DNA from: Kingdonia uniflora
Taxonomy: Eukaryota; Streptophyta; Magnoliopsida; Ranunculales; Circaeasteraceae
Direction of reading: 5' to 3'
Assembly: GCA_014058105.1 (NCBI GenBank)
Contig: JACGCM010001245.1
Location: 2,108,001-2,172,000, forward strand
DNA length: 64,000 nt
Part shown: positions 11,175-21,640 of the stretch, piece by piece
Position numbering within the stretch: position 1 is the stretch's first letter
Layout of the letters: each line of letters opens with the position of its first letter
Position numbers and translations under genes: made by a program
Notes under the pieces: model-generated
What the model saw: the letters and a program-made list of their open reading frames with translations, nothing else
What the model was told of the DNA's origin: nothing
The model's database searches: none

Positions 11175-12071
11175 GGTATAATGCGTACCCATCAAGCTTC
11201 GAGGATGAGGCTAGTAGATGTGGATGAGGATGAAGTAAACGAGCCGAGTATATCTTATCGAGGTCGAGGGGGACAGAACAGTAATATGAAAGTATTGGAA
11301 ATTACCACAAATGTCCTATTGGCTGTAGTAGCGCCAAATGTTGGAGCATCGACTAGGAACCGTCGTAGGACTCGAATAGTCGAAGAGAGTGACCAAGAAG
11401 AAATTGAGGAAAGATAAGAAAGAGAAGGAAGGGGGAATGAAGATAATGTCGAAGCTTCGGGTGATAAGAGGGATGAAGGGGAAGAGGATGAGAGTAAGAG
11501 GAGTGAAAATTTAGAAGATGATGTGACAACTGTGAGGCTGGTCTCACCTAAGGAAAAGGCTAGGCTAGATCAATTAATGGCCAAACACGGGATGGCAAAG
11601 GTCGGTGTTATTCTGGTACCATTAAGGGTCGAGTATTCATTTAAGGATTCCCCCGAGGAGGGGATTATGGCATTCAGAGGCCAAATTCATTTAGGGATGT
11701 TGCTGCCTCTTCGAAAGCTGGTGACACAGGTGTTGAACTTCTGGGATGTAGCCCCATGCCAAATGAATGACAACTTTTATGAAATGATGAAGGTTATCGA
11801 AGGGATGAATGTGGAGTTGAAACTCGATGAGAGGTTTTTGATCGAGTGGTGCGACATAGTATCGTTCTATTCGAGGAAAGCAAATAAGATAGTTTGGACA
11901 TATCACATTCAGTGTCATTTGGATAAACCATGGTTATTTAACCAATGTTCGACTGGGCGTGGGTGGGATATGGATTTGGTAGTGGTGAAGGGAAGCTATG
12001 AGAATGCACAGGGGGAGGTAGAATATAGGCTGAAGTACAGGTTGTACAATACAAGAAAGCTAATAGTCAAA
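11175..12071 (+). pseudogene. Tat-2 antisense gene, Transposase_28 exon
   Basis: From ATG 11181 one frame runs 297 codons to a GTATGT donor at 12072 with a single in-frame stop (11415-11417). Residues 1-115 are acidic/basic (RNRRRTRIVEESDQEEIEE). Then come VRLVSPKEKARLDQLMAK, a GIMAFRGQIHLGMLLPLRKL block, APCQMNDNFYEMMKV and WDMDLVVVKGSYE. This order is that of plant Transposase_28 (PF04195) proteins. Tat-3 (17137-17992) shares MH/RxRQ-S-R...RRRR...EExI and the GQIxLGLxLPL core. It is the best preserved example of this exon in the window. It is antisense to the element's gag-pol. Molecular function is not established. Confidence 0.7.
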
Positions 12072-12143
12072 GTATGTTCGTTATGTTACTCGAATAAACT
12101 TTTGAACTTTTCTTCATTGTTTTGCATAACCCACGAATAATAG
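12072..12143 (+). other. Conserved intron of the Tat-2 antisense gene
   Basis: Donor CAAA|GTATGT, acceptor GAATAATAG|ATTGAAG, 72 bp, AT-rich. After the acceptor the reading resumes with NNSEEWVNIIF, which matches ASEDWVNSAF after the corresponding intron in Tat-3. Confidence 0.6.
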
Positions 12144-12377
12144 ATTGAAGAAACTGAGGACGTGCATTGATGCATTTATTAACAATAGCGAGGAATGGGT
12201 GAATATTATATTTCAAAAGTCGGGTATTATGAGAAAGAGATGAAGGAAGATGGGCACATTACTGAGAGACGCTCCTGTAGCCGTTAAGCCATCGAGGAAG
12301 AGGAAAGAATGAGGTACCTCAACGAGGGTAGGTGAGATAGATTATAGCACTTTGAGCTGAAAGTTGACCTTTGTACT
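12144..12377 (+). pseudogene. Tat-2 antisense gene, exon before the solo LTR
   Basis: The SEEWVNIIFQKSG segment is followed by basic residues (PSRKRKE) with stops and frame changes. The exon is cut by the solo LTR; its last five bases (12373-12377, GTACT) are the left copy of that LTR's target duplication. Confidence 0.5.
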
Positions 12378-13102
12378 TGTAGGGGCTTAACTTCTTTTAG
12401 AGGGGAAGTCGGCTCTTACAACACGGGGTTAATCTTCAATCAAAGGAATACAAATAAATAATCTAATGCTTAAAAAATCTATAGACTAAATACTTGCGTA
12501 GAGGCCCAAATGTGACGCTCTGTGACCTCTGATGAGGATTTTTAAGAGAATTTTTATTATTGATGAGTAATCGAAGGTTCGAGTACTGAGTTTTTATAGG
12601 GTGATCGAAGGTAAACTGCAAAGGGGCAGGGGAGGATTTTTCTAACCACTCCTTGGCTCCCCATCTCTCATATTTATAGAATCATAGGAAAGGCTGAGTC
12701 ACCAAGGTTAGGTCAGATTTCAAGGGTACTGTCCAGATATCTCGGAGCAAGTATGGGCGTTGGAATAGTCGAAACTGTCACTGTGACAGTTGTTGAGTCA
12801 GTCCCTGTTCTTTAATATTATAGCAGTGGCTAGGCCTGTCACTGAAGCTATAAGGAACAACCACAGTACCGTCTTGTCTGGTGAAGTGACTACCTATCCT
12901 GCCATACCTCAACCATGTACAGATATGGTCAAAGTGTTTCCGCTGTGATGTGTGGAGTCTATCCTCGAGGCTTGTTCAGAGTTAAAGCGTCGTCCTCGGG
13001 TGATCTTGGGGAGGCTTGTATGTAGATTTGCATTGACTTTGACATGTTCGAGTAGCCTTCGAGTGTCTGTCCGGAGTAGAAGGTTGCGAGTAGGCTACTA
13101 CA
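12378..13102 (-). repeat. Solo LTR of the Tat-3 family
   Basis: Starts TGTAGGGGCTTAACTTC and ends GGCTACTACA, 725 bp. It aligns with the Tat-3 LTRs along its length, including 'cgacctctgatgaggattttta'-type sequence, a TATTTATA box and 'ggttgcgagtaggctactaca'. It is flanked by a perfect 5-bp duplication GTACT (12373-12377 and 13103-13107). No internal sequence, primer site or polypurine tract adjoins it. It is therefore the product of recombination between the LTRs of a full insertion into the Tat-2 antisense gene. Confidence 0.85.
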
Positions 13103-13107
13103 GTACT

Positions 13108-13757
13108 AAGGTCTCGTCGAGGAGGGCCAGGGACGATACGGTTGAGCGTTCCTGAGACTATTCCCTATGTACCACGGTAGACTATTAAGGGTTGAGGCAC
13201 AGCTACTGGCTATGCTTCGACAGTACAGCAAATGAAAACAATTGGGCAGAAGAGAGGTCGTGAGCATATGGTTGAGGATGATGAGGACCCAGTCAAAATT
13301 AGACGGCGCGAGGTCGAATTGAATGGGACGGTTCGAGTAACGGTCAAGTCGATGACTACTCTCTGCGGTATAAAACCAGATGAAGTGAGGCGAAAATTGG
13401 CAAAACTCTGCACCGGGTAAGTATTTCTAGAGCTTTGAATTTGAAATTATGCTTCGAGAATTGCAAATTAGTCAAGTATTCGTGCAGGTAAATGCTTAGA
13501 TGATATCTTTTAATAAAGTACAAAAGGTATCGAGTAAAAAGCTGAAGGAAGCAAGCGACAGGCTTGAGCTCGCGTAGGAGACCATCTGTCACTGGAAAAC
13601 TTAGACGATTCGCTAGAATGAGATTAGATGTAGATTTGAGTTGATGCCACAAGGGAAACCCAAGTTACCATAGTCGGCTGTAATTAGAAGGTAGCAGTAC
13701 TGGAGGCGAAGCTGGCTAGTAAGGAGGAGGTGCTACAAAACAATAATGCCCGTTTCC
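13108..13757 (+). pseudogene. Tat-2 antisense gene, coiled-coil exons interrupted by Tat-3
   Basis: Contains KRGREHMVEDDEDPVKIRRR and a coil-like continuation, a second intron at 13417-13487 (CACCGG|GTAAGT ... TTCGTGCAG|GTAAATG, 71 bp), then a decayed coil ending LEAKLASKEEVLQNNNARFHA. Tat-3 inserted at this point with a 5-bp duplication (ATGCG, 13758-13762). The gene resumes at 24214. Confidence 0.5.
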
Positions 13758-13762
13758 ATGCG

Positions 13763-14471
13763 TAAAGGGACCTAACTTCGCTCGGAGGGGAAGTTGGTTT
13801 TTACAATGTAGAATTAATCTTCAATCAAAGGGGAGCAAGTCTAAAGTAAAGATTAACTACAGACAAATACTTGCGTAGAGACCCGAATGTGACTCTGTAC
13901 GACCTCTGATGAGGATTTTTAAGATAGATTGTATTACTGAAGAGTAAATGGTCGGTCTGAGTATAATGTTTATTGGGTGGTCGAAGGTAAAATGCAAAGG
14001 GCCAGAGATGATTCTTCTAACCCCTTCTTGGTTTCCCCTCTCCTCTATTTATAGAGATACAGGGAGCTGAGTCACCAAGTGTGGGTCAGGATTACATGAT
14101 TACTGTCAGGAAATCCTAGCGAGTTATGGGCGCCGGTCATGTCTGTACGGTCAATGTAACATTTATTGGTGATGTCTCTGAACGGCGCGATGGTTGAACC
14201 TGTCACGGTAGCTGCATGGGCCAATCAATGCGCTACCTTATCTGATGAGGTGGTTGTCTGTCTTATCTTGCTTCGATCGTGTGATAGTAAGGTCGAAGGA
14301 TTTCTGCTATAGTATGTTAATCCGTCCCCGAAGCTTTATCTGATGTCGAAGCTTTATCTTCAAAGGATCTCGTGGGAGTCTACTTTAGAGATTGAGTGGG
14401 CTTTGATACATTCGAGTAGGCTATGAAGTGGGTTTTGATTGTCTGTCAAAGGTTACGAGTAGGCTACTACA
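13763..14471 (-). repeat. 3' LTR of Tat-3
   Basis: Starts TAAAGGGACCTAACTTCG (TGTAGGGGCCTAACTTCG with three substitutions) and ends GGCTACTACA. It matches 23493-24208 apart from scattered substitutions and a short indel near 13840. The minus-strand LTR promoter appears as TATTTATA near 14046. Confidence 0.85.
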
Positions 14472-14486
14472 TTTGCCCCCTCACGG
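14472..14486 (-). promoter_or_regulatory. Polypurine tract of Tat-3
   Basis: On the minus strand CCGTGAGGGGGCAAA directly precedes the TGTAGTAGCC start of the 3' LTR. Confidence 0.7.
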
Positions 14487-14637
14487 CGGAGCTCTCGAAG
14501 CCAGGTGGAGAGGTGTTCGCTGAGAAAACTGTTCGATCTTGGAATCTGAGCTGTTTGACAATTGGTTTTCGGGTAGGTAATAAAATAGGGTAATTAAGAG
14601 GTATATATGGTTATAGGGTAATAAATGAGGTGAAGGC

Positions 14638-14645
14638 TATATAGA
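14638..14645 (+). promoter_or_regulatory. Putative TATA box of the first Tat-3 antisense module
   Basis: TATATAGA about 87 bp before the ATG at 14725, in the same position relative to the 3' LTR as the Tat-2 box at 9639. Confidence 0.4.
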
Positions 14646-14724
14646 TGGGCTATTGTGAAGGGATGCTGTATCTTCTCCCTTGCGCAGTGGTCTTCTGCTC
14701 TTTCTCCTGATTCTGAACATTTGA

Positions 14725-15021
14725 ATGGATACCACGCCAAAAATGTGTTACTAGAAGAGGATGGTCTTTGCTCATGATCATCGAGTGGGGTGAAAGATGG
14801 CAGAACTGCATATGAAGTTTTTTGGGCAGCATGATCTGAAATGGGACATGCCAGACCTTGTGGGGGTAGGACCTGAGGAGTTCATCAATGGTGATCCTTA
14901 TTCCTATCTATGGGAATAGCTAAGGTTTTATTTTATGACTACTGAGAGGCACTATATCTTCCTGATGGCTCTGGCTGAAAGTCTTGTCTGTGCAGAAGAG
15001 ATCGTCGAGGAGCAGGACTAA
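14725..15021 (+). pseudogene. Tat-3 antisense gene, first N-terminal module (copy 1)
   Basis: Starting MDTTP, a 98-codon frame with three in-frame stops parallels the intact Tat-2 module at 9707-9994: both have MDTTP...Y-x-KRM, a PDLVGVGPEEFINGDPYSY core and an acidic end. The stops and the basic-to-neutral changes mark it as a relic. Confidence 0.5.
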
Positions 15022-15540
15022 GCAACTGAAACTAGGCCTTCTGGAAGTAGGACCAATGGTTAATATGGGGATTTTTGTATCTTTGGCATGCGTGGCTTTT
15101 CTGTATGGGGTCTTTTTCTTGGGATAGTAGTAGGAATATAATTTTTTGTTTGACCGGATACTAGGAATGGACATAATATTTTCCGCACACAGGTGTTACT
15201 ATGTTTGGTTGATAATGTAGATGAATGTAGACGAATACTCTTGTAAGCGCGCATAGCACACACATGTTATCATACTATTTGGGATGCTGAGGTATAATGA
15301 TGTGATTGAAGGTAATGGTAGTCGAAGGCTATGATAAGATGTTGTTTATGATGATCGATGGTGAAAATGGACGAACACTCGACGTTGGAGGTACACTCGA
15401 CTAGGAGTCCTCCGAAATGAGGTTTGAATTAGTTACGTCTAGGAAGTTGGAATGGTTGTATGTTGACTTTTCGAGGTTGGAAATTAAAGGTTGCCATTAA
15501 TTCGGTTAGGGAAGAGAGAAAGTTATGATGGGTTTGTAGG

Positions 15541-15548
15541 TATAAAAA
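15541..15548 (+). promoter_or_regulatory. Putative TATA box of the second Tat-3 antisense module
   Basis: TATAAAAA followed by GGGGGTAGGG, 86 bp before the ATG at 15627. Confidence 0.5.
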
Positions 15549-15617
15549 GGGGGTAGGGTGGAGAGAATTTCTTTGTCTGTCCTGTAGCATTTTTTTCATC
15601 TGTTTCTTTAACTTGGT

Positions 15618-15943
15618 TTGAGCAACATGGCTGGAAATGTACCCGTTCTGGAAGATCAAGCGGTGGTGAGGGCCAGGAGAATCCAAGAGGCCTTGTTGGG
15701 TTTGCAACGGAGGTTCGGTATAGAGGAAGATATTAATGCTGAAATACCAGACCTCTTTGAAGTTGAACCCGGGGCACCACTCTACGGCATGCCCTTCGCG
15801 TACTGGTGAGGAATAGCGTAGATGATGGGGCCGTTACTCGGCCATCGGTTGTCCCCTGTCAAAGGCTTCACAGAGAATATAGTAGACCAGGAGGATGCAG
15901 ATGCAGCGGCCGTGGTTGCAGGGGAGCATCCCGCTAATAACTA
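15618..15943 (+). CDS. Tat-3 antisense gene, second N-terminal module (copy 2)
   Basis: Open from 15618 (the better start may be ATG 15627, in context AACATGGCT) to a stop at 15809. It reads VRARRIQEALLGLQRRFGIEE and then PDLFEVEPGAPLYGMPFAYW, the same core as the 9707 and 14725 modules. Past the stop the frame continues with an acidic, Ala-rich tail to about 15943, as in the other modules. Tat-3 thus carries two diverged copies of a module present once in Tat-2, each with its own upstream TATA-like box. Confidence 0.5.
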
Positions 15944-17130
15944 GGGTCATCTGGCATATGTGGGGTAGTTTGCCTTTCTTTACTCTATTTTTTCTCTCTT
16001 TCTTTTTAGCGAGGTTTGTAATGTTTGCTTCCTTTCTAAATGAAAATGGTTTTTTGGAATAATATGCTTTTTCAAACTGTGAGTAGTAGTAATATAATCT
16101 AAATTCTGGATATAGTATCTTGAATCGTTGAATTGATAGTACGACTTTCGGAATGTATTGTTTGTGTCATTCGAAGGTAAGAATGAATTTTGTCGAAGTG
16201 GAAGATACAGTGTGTCGAAGCTGAAAACATTTTTTGTAAGTAAAAACTTTGAATGGCCGAAGTTTATGATTGTAGTCGGTCGAAGGGTCGATATTTTTTA
16301 TTAGTGAATTGGAAGCTATCTGATGAAGTTTGCTCGAGACGTAAAATGGTTGAGTACTCGAGTTAGGGGATTGTGCCGAAGGTTATGCTTGATGGAATTA
16401 GCTGTTCTGACAACCCAGACGGCGGGTCTGTAAGACTGGTATGAGCACCTGGGGAAGTGTGCAAAAAGTAATGATTATGTTTTACTCGGATTATGGAAAA
16501 GGGTATGATGTGACTGTTTGAATTTGATTGTTTAGTTTTGAGTAGGGGGAAAGAAGGCTCGAGAAGCTTCGGCTTTTTACAGGCAGTTTGAAGTGAAGGT
16601 GCTATTCGCACTTGGGAGAAACGAGGGGTACATTGGTCAAAACACGTTGTAGCCGAATAGCCGGGGTAGTGGGGTCGTGGTAATGATAGTGGTTAGAAAA
16701 TCTAAGCGGTTGTGGTTTTTGGAAATATATATAAGTGTGAGGAGAGTAGTTATTGTACGGTTTACTGTATAAATCAAATAGTGTGAAGAGAAGAGAATGT
16801 ATGCCATTTCGAACTTGGAGGTGGTTGCTATATTTGTTGTTTTGATCTTGCTGAGTCGAGGATAGTACTGTTAATCGCCGGTAAGTCATTTGATCTCTGC
16901 CCATAGGGTACAGGACATTCTATGTTTGGGGTTTAGGCATTATTTTTGAGGGTAAGGAAACTTGGTGGACCTGGGTTTTGACCCATTCTGGGGTTGGAAG
17001 TGGTTTGGAGGATGTATAGATTTTGAGATCGAAGTTTTGAAATTTTTTCAAGAGGGGGTAGACGGGATAGGGTGTGTGAACACGGAATTGTTGAGTTTAT
17101 CGATCTAATTGCGTGCCTCTTCACTTGTAG
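15944..17130 (+). other. Tat-3 antisense-gene leader/intron region
   Basis: AT-rich, without a conserved frame. A TATATATAAG motif lies near 16727. The end is a splice acceptor CTTCACTTGTAG just before ATG 17137, parallel to 9995-11174 of Tat-2. Confidence 0.4.
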
Positions 17131-17136
17131 GCTAAA

Positions 17137-17992
17137 ATGCATAACCGTCAAGGTTCGAGACGGAGACTGATAGATGAGGAGGTCAAAGAATTCGAAGCTA
17201 GTATTTCTGGTAGAGCCCCAATGGATGAGGGCAGTGATGCAGATTTGCTAGATGTTATAACCGAGGCTCCATTGTCTATGGTTCTACGTACTGAGGAGGT
17301 TCTGGTTTTGAGACGTCGAAGGACGATAGTGACCGAAGATAGTAATGAAGAGGAAATAGTATGGGGGGAGGGGTGAAATGTTGGGCTTTCGGGTGGTGGA
17401 GAGGGAGATAAGGTGCAGAGTAATGATAGTGGGGATCCGACTGAGTCGGATAGGGTCGAAGGTGTCATTTCAGCTAATAATAGGATTAAATTAGATCTGT
17501 TTACCGCCAAATTAGAACTCTCAAAGGTGGAGGTGTATCTGAGTGTTGCGGGGGCAGGGTTGACCTTCAAGTCGGACCCTGGGGAAGGGATTTTGGCTTA
17601 TAGAGGCCAAATTCGATTGGGATTAAAGCTTCCTCTCTAAGGACTGGTGAAAGAAGTGTTGAATTTCTTGGGCGGGTGGCTCCAGTGCAAATGAACGGTA
17701 ATTTTTATGAGATGATGAGGGTTGTAGAGGAGATGAATGTAAAACTGGCTAGTGAGGGTCAAAGTTTGATTAAGTGGCTTAACATTATCACCTTTTACTC
17801 AAGGTAGGCTAGTCACAACCTGGGGACCTATCACATCTAATGTCACCCAGAGAAACCTTGGTTCTTTGATCTGTACTCGACAGACCGAGGGTGGAATAAA
17901 GATTTACTGATAGTAAGGGGTAACTATGAGAATATAGATAAGGATGACCAGTATAAATTACATCATAAGGTATATAACGAAAGTAAGTTTAC
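17137..17992 (+). pseudogene. Tat-3 antisense gene, Transposase_28 exon
   Basis: Starts MHNRQGSRRRLIDEEVKEFE; RRRRTIVTEDSNEEEI matches the basic/acidic block of the Tat-2 copy. The domain core GILAYRGQIRLGLKLPL is followed by a stop in place of the Tat-2 arginine (near 17638), then a frameshift (about 17668). After that MNGNFYEMMRVVEEMNVKL, FYSR and GWNKDLLIVRGNYEN follow. A further stop lies at 17374. It ends at donor GAAA|GTAAGT. The domain is therefore complete but inactivated. Confidence 0.65.
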
Positions 17993-18059
17993 TGTCGAAG
18001 GGTTGTTGTTGACTTGTATATGAAATAAGTGATAACTATATTCTTGTTTTAATTTGCAG
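17993..18059 (+). other. Conserved intron of the Tat-3 antisense gene
   Basis: Donor GAAA|GTAAGT, acceptor TTTAATTTGCAG|GTCCG, 67 bp. Same location as the introns at 12072, 29143 and (minus strand) 3362. Confidence 0.65.
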
Positions 18060-18175
18060 GTCCGAAGAGTTCATCTTGGGATAATCCGGTAAATTAAATT
18101 GATACTCTGCTCAAAGCTAGCGAAGACTGGGTAAATTCTGCGTTTGATAGTCTCAAAATCAAATTATATTGATAC
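18060..18175 (+). pseudogene. Tat-3 antisense gene, truncated exon after the intron
   Basis: Short remnant ending in ASEDWVNSAF, homologous to NNSEEWVNIIF of Tat-2. The rest of the coiled coil is absent: integrase coding sequence on the opposite strand starts about 10 bp later, indicating an internal deletion. Confidence 0.5.
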
Positions 18176-18186
18176 AGCTTCGGTTT

Positions 18187-18880
18187 CATATGTTAGGAGG
18201 AAGGGGGTACATCCTGTAGATTTCCTTGGGGTTGTGCGATAGGCCCGAAAGACATGCTATAATTCTTGAACCCATCATCCTTTCTTTGCATCAACTCTCT
18301 TCTTAAGACCATCGACAATGGTTTTGTTGATTGCCTCAACTTGACCGTTGCCCTGGGGATAGTAAGGTGTGGACGGTGAGAGGATGATGTTGTGTTTTTT
18401 GAGGAAGTTTTTGACTTTGCTGCCAAAAAATTGGGGACCATTGTCGCATCAAATTATGTGGGGACAGTCGAAGTGAGTGATGATGTTTTCCCATAAAAAT
18501 TTAACAACTTCCTCTTCTCTGGTTCTGCATAGAGGTACAGCTTCGACCCATTTGATGAAGTAATCGGTTACGACGAGGATGTTTTCTCTGCTACCCGAGG
18601 CATTTGAGAAGGGTCCAATGAGATCGATGACCCATTTTCTAAATGGCTAGGAAACTTGACTTAAATGGAGGTCTTGAGTGAAGCAATGGATGTCATGGGC
18701 GTGACGTTGGCATTTGTCACAATGTTTTGCATATTCTGAAGCTTGTTTTTTCATATTGGACCAAAATAATCCTTGGGTGACAGCTCGAAGGGCCATAGAA
18801 TGACCGGCGGTGTGAGCACCGCGGGTTCCTTCGTGGAGTTCGGCTAAGGTTTGAGAGGCTTCGGCTTGGGATATGCATCG
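18187..18880 (-). pseudogene. pol: Tat-3 integrase (zinc finger and catalytic core)
   Basis: The minus strand gives the HHCC zinc-binding segment (His at HEGTRGAH and GHSM, then CDKCQRH) and the catalytic core: WVIDLIGPF with the first Asp, CDNGPQFF with the second Asp, and PQGNGQVEAINKTI with the Glu. All three catalytic residues are present. The frame changes near 18646, and a stop interrupts the core around 18270. The usual C-terminal part (GDLVLR-type motif seen in Tat-2 and Tat-4) is missing because of the deletion. Integrase inserts the cDNA into chromosomal DNA. Confidence 0.8.
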
Positions 18881-19530
18881 AAAGAGGACGCCATTTGGGG
18901 ATTTTCGATGTAGTTGGTTTTTGTGGATAGTATATCTGCGGCAGTTTTCAAGCAGAGACCGTTTGGCTTTGGCATCATTTGGGAGGATGGCATTGTTGAG
19001 GTAATGAAGAAACGGTGCTCGCCAATCGTCTGGATTATGACTCTCGCCCCCAGTATTGATCGTATTGATTTCCATCTGGTCGATACTTGGGCGTTTGAGT
19101 ACTTCGATATGGAGGGTCCGAGATTCTGATTGTCCGAGCATAGCTTCTATGTAGGTAAGGGCATCTGCATGTTTATTTTCTTCTCGAGGGTAAAGGATGA
19201 TTGTGGATTTTTTGGGGAACCGGTCCATGCGCTGCCGCATAAAAAGGGCGTAGTTAGCCATGCGACCATTAGCTTGGTTTGCTCCTATGTAATGTCTCTG
19301 AACAAGTTGGGAATCTGTAAAGACTGCAAGTTTGGGAATGCCGAGGTTGAGTGCGAGGTCAAGGCCGTGGATCAAGGTTTCATACTCTGCTTCCTTATTG
19401 GAACATTCGATGGCAAGTTTGACAACTTTCTCTATGCGGTCATTAGCGGGTGTTACCAAGACAATACCAATTCCTGAGCCATTAAGTCCTGCAGATCCAT
19501 CTGTGAATAACTGCCAGCCAGTGAGAGGGT
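18881..19530 (-). pseudogene. pol: Tat-3 RNase H
   Basis: LFTDGSAGLNGSGIGIVLV carries the first catalytic Asp, NKEAEYETLIHGLDLAL the Glu, VFTDSQLV the second Asp, and ENKHADAL the last acidic residue. It is continuous with the integrase zinc finger in one 270-codon frame (19459-18647). RNase H degrades the RNA strand of the RNA/DNA hybrid. It is among the best preserved parts of the element. Confidence 0.8.
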
Positions 19531-21109
19531 CCCAGGGATCTACTATTTTGGGTTGATCTTCTGATAAGTCATTTTCGTGCTCTTCCCAATTGACATCTTC
19601 GATCGGGAAGTCAGCTAGAAAGTCTGCTACTGCTTGGCCTTTTTGGGATATTCGTTTCTCAATGGTAATGTCGCATTTACCAAGGTATACGGATCACTGT
19701 TGCACTTGTCTAGATTTTTCTTTTTTACTAAGTACTTCTCGAAGGGGATAACTGGGAATAACACGGATGGGATGAGCTTGAAAATATGGTTTGAGCTTAC
19801 GGGCAGAATAGATAAGTGTGAGGAGCAAACGCTCAATTTTAAAATATCAAGTTTATGTGGGGGTTAGGGTTTTGCTGATAAAATATACAGGTTTTTCGAT
19901 ATTGGAATTAAGTCGAATGAGCACAGAGCTGAGAGAAGTTTCTGTGACAGCAAGGTATAAAGAGAGTATTTCTCCTTCGATAGGTGTGTTGATGATCGAT
20001 GGATGACCGAGATAAGTTTTAAGTTCGAGGAAGGCTTGTTCGCACTCAGGGGTCTAGTCAATCTCGAGATTGTTTATCTTTTTAGCTTTGTGGACGCCCT
20101 GATTGGGTAAGAGGGAAAAGAGCCAAGCACATCGATCTGAGGATTTAGAAATGAAACGATTGAGGGCTGCTATCCTACCCTCCACTTTTTGGACGACTTT
20201 CTTGGTTCGGGGCGAAGGCATGTCTATGAGGGCTCGAATGTGGGTGGGGTCAATCTCTATCCCGTATTTACTGATAAGGTGACCCAAAAATTTTCTGGAT
20301 GGCACACCAAATTGGCACTTGCCTGGGTTGAGTTTCATAGTATATATGCAAAGTATTGAGAAGAATTTTGAGAGGTCTTGGATATGGGTATTTTTCTGAA
20401 GGCTCTTACATAACATGTCATCGATATAGACTTCGGCAAACTTGTCAAGCAAAGGTTTGAACATGGTTGTGACAAGGCGTTGGTAGGTGGCGCCGGTATT
20501 TTTAAGGCCGAAGGGCATAACATTGAGACTGTAAAGGCCTTGTTCAGTTATAAATAAAGTTTTAAGTTGATCTTTGGGAAGGAGGGGTACCTAATTGTAA
20601 CCCGAAGTCTCGTCCATCATGCATAGGCACTCGTGTCCAACAGTGGCATCAAGGAGTGTTGAGATAGTTGGGAGGGGGAAACTGTCCTTCGGTGTGTACT
20701 TGTTGAGGTCTGTGAAGTCGACACAGATTCAAATCTTGCTATTCTTCTTAAGAATTGCTACAATGTCTGATGTCCAGTCTGCATACTTTACTTCTCTGAT
20801 AAAGCTTGCGGCTATGAACTTGTCTACTTTAAGGTTCACGGCTTCTCAAAGTCATGGTCCCAGGGCACGCTTCTTTTGTTTTACTGCTAAGGAATAGGGG
20901 ATGAGATCGTGGCGATGGTAGGCCAGGTTGGGGTCGACATCAGGCATCTCTTGAAATGCCCAGGCAAAGATGTTTTTGTTTGCTCGAAGGAACTCGGAAA
21001 TTTCGAGGCGCTCAGACTCATTGAGGAAGGTTTCGATAAATGTACCCCAACCAGGACCATTGAGTTTGATATAAACAGTGGGTTCGATGGATGAGGTGGT
21101 ATCTGTCAA
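19531..21109 (-). pseudogene. pol: Tat-3 reverse transcriptase
   Basis: Blocks in order on the minus strand: NIFAWAFQEMPDVDP (21109-20852), WICVDFTDLNK, the LLDATVGHE...MMDETSGYN block, MPFGLKNTGATYQRL, YIDDML (the Y-x-DD active site, residue 31 of the 20518-20054 frame), KCQFGV, FLGHLIS and the connection segment PSPRTKK. Several stops and frame changes separate them, for example at 20596 and around 20044. This is the cDNA-synthesising core of the element. Confidence 0.8.
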
Positions 21110-21160
21110 AGTCGAAGGGATAGAAAGATATTGTGATTGCTATGGACGACTGCCAAGTTT

Positions 21161-21640
21161 TCAAGTTTGGTCGATCTTTGGGTGCTCGCATGAGCGGGCA
21201 AGGCGTTGAGAGCCTTTCAAATTCCAAGTACCCTCGTGATAGCTGAATTGAAGGGTTTGATGGTAGGTCGAAGGTATAGCTCGCATGGCGTGAAGCCAAT
21301 CTCGTCTGAGTATACCGAGGTATTCGGACTTCTTGTCAATGATGATGAAATTGGTTTGAAGGGTAATAGAGCCTGTAGTGACGGGTAGGCTGATACGGCC
21401 AGCAGCGACTTTTTTTAATCCATTGAAACCTTTTAGTTCGATGTTGGCAGCGATTATGAGGTCTGTTTTCTTCATGGTTTGGATTGTTTGGAGAAAGAGG
21501 ACATCAGCTGCGCTCCCAGTATCTACGAGTATTGTATGGAGGACGAGGCTTTCGATCTTAATCATGATGACTAATGGATCAGAATGGGGGAAAAAAACGT
21601 GTGAAGTGTCACAGTCGATAAAAGAAATACCTTCGAGTCG
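21161..21640 (-). pseudogene. pol: Tat-3 aspartic protease
   Basis: Within a 303-codon frame (22072-21161), residues 181-196 read ILVDTGSAADVLFLQT, a typical retropepsin DTGS active site. It is preceded by the conserved FIDCDTSHVFFPHSDPLVI segment and followed by YLGILRRDWLHAMRAIPS. Unlike the Tat-2 and Tat-4 copies, the DTGS triad is intact. The protease matures the Gag-Pol polyprotein. Confidence 0.8.

Noticed and set aside
12378..13102. Truncated 3' LTR of an element extending right
   Set aside because: A perfect GTACT duplication on both sides and no adjoining internal sequence show it is a solo LTR.
17148..17570. 140-codon minus-strand frame opposite the Tat-3 antisense exon
   Set aside because: Ser/Leu/Pro-rich shadow of the Transposase_28 exon, which has homologues in three other elements.
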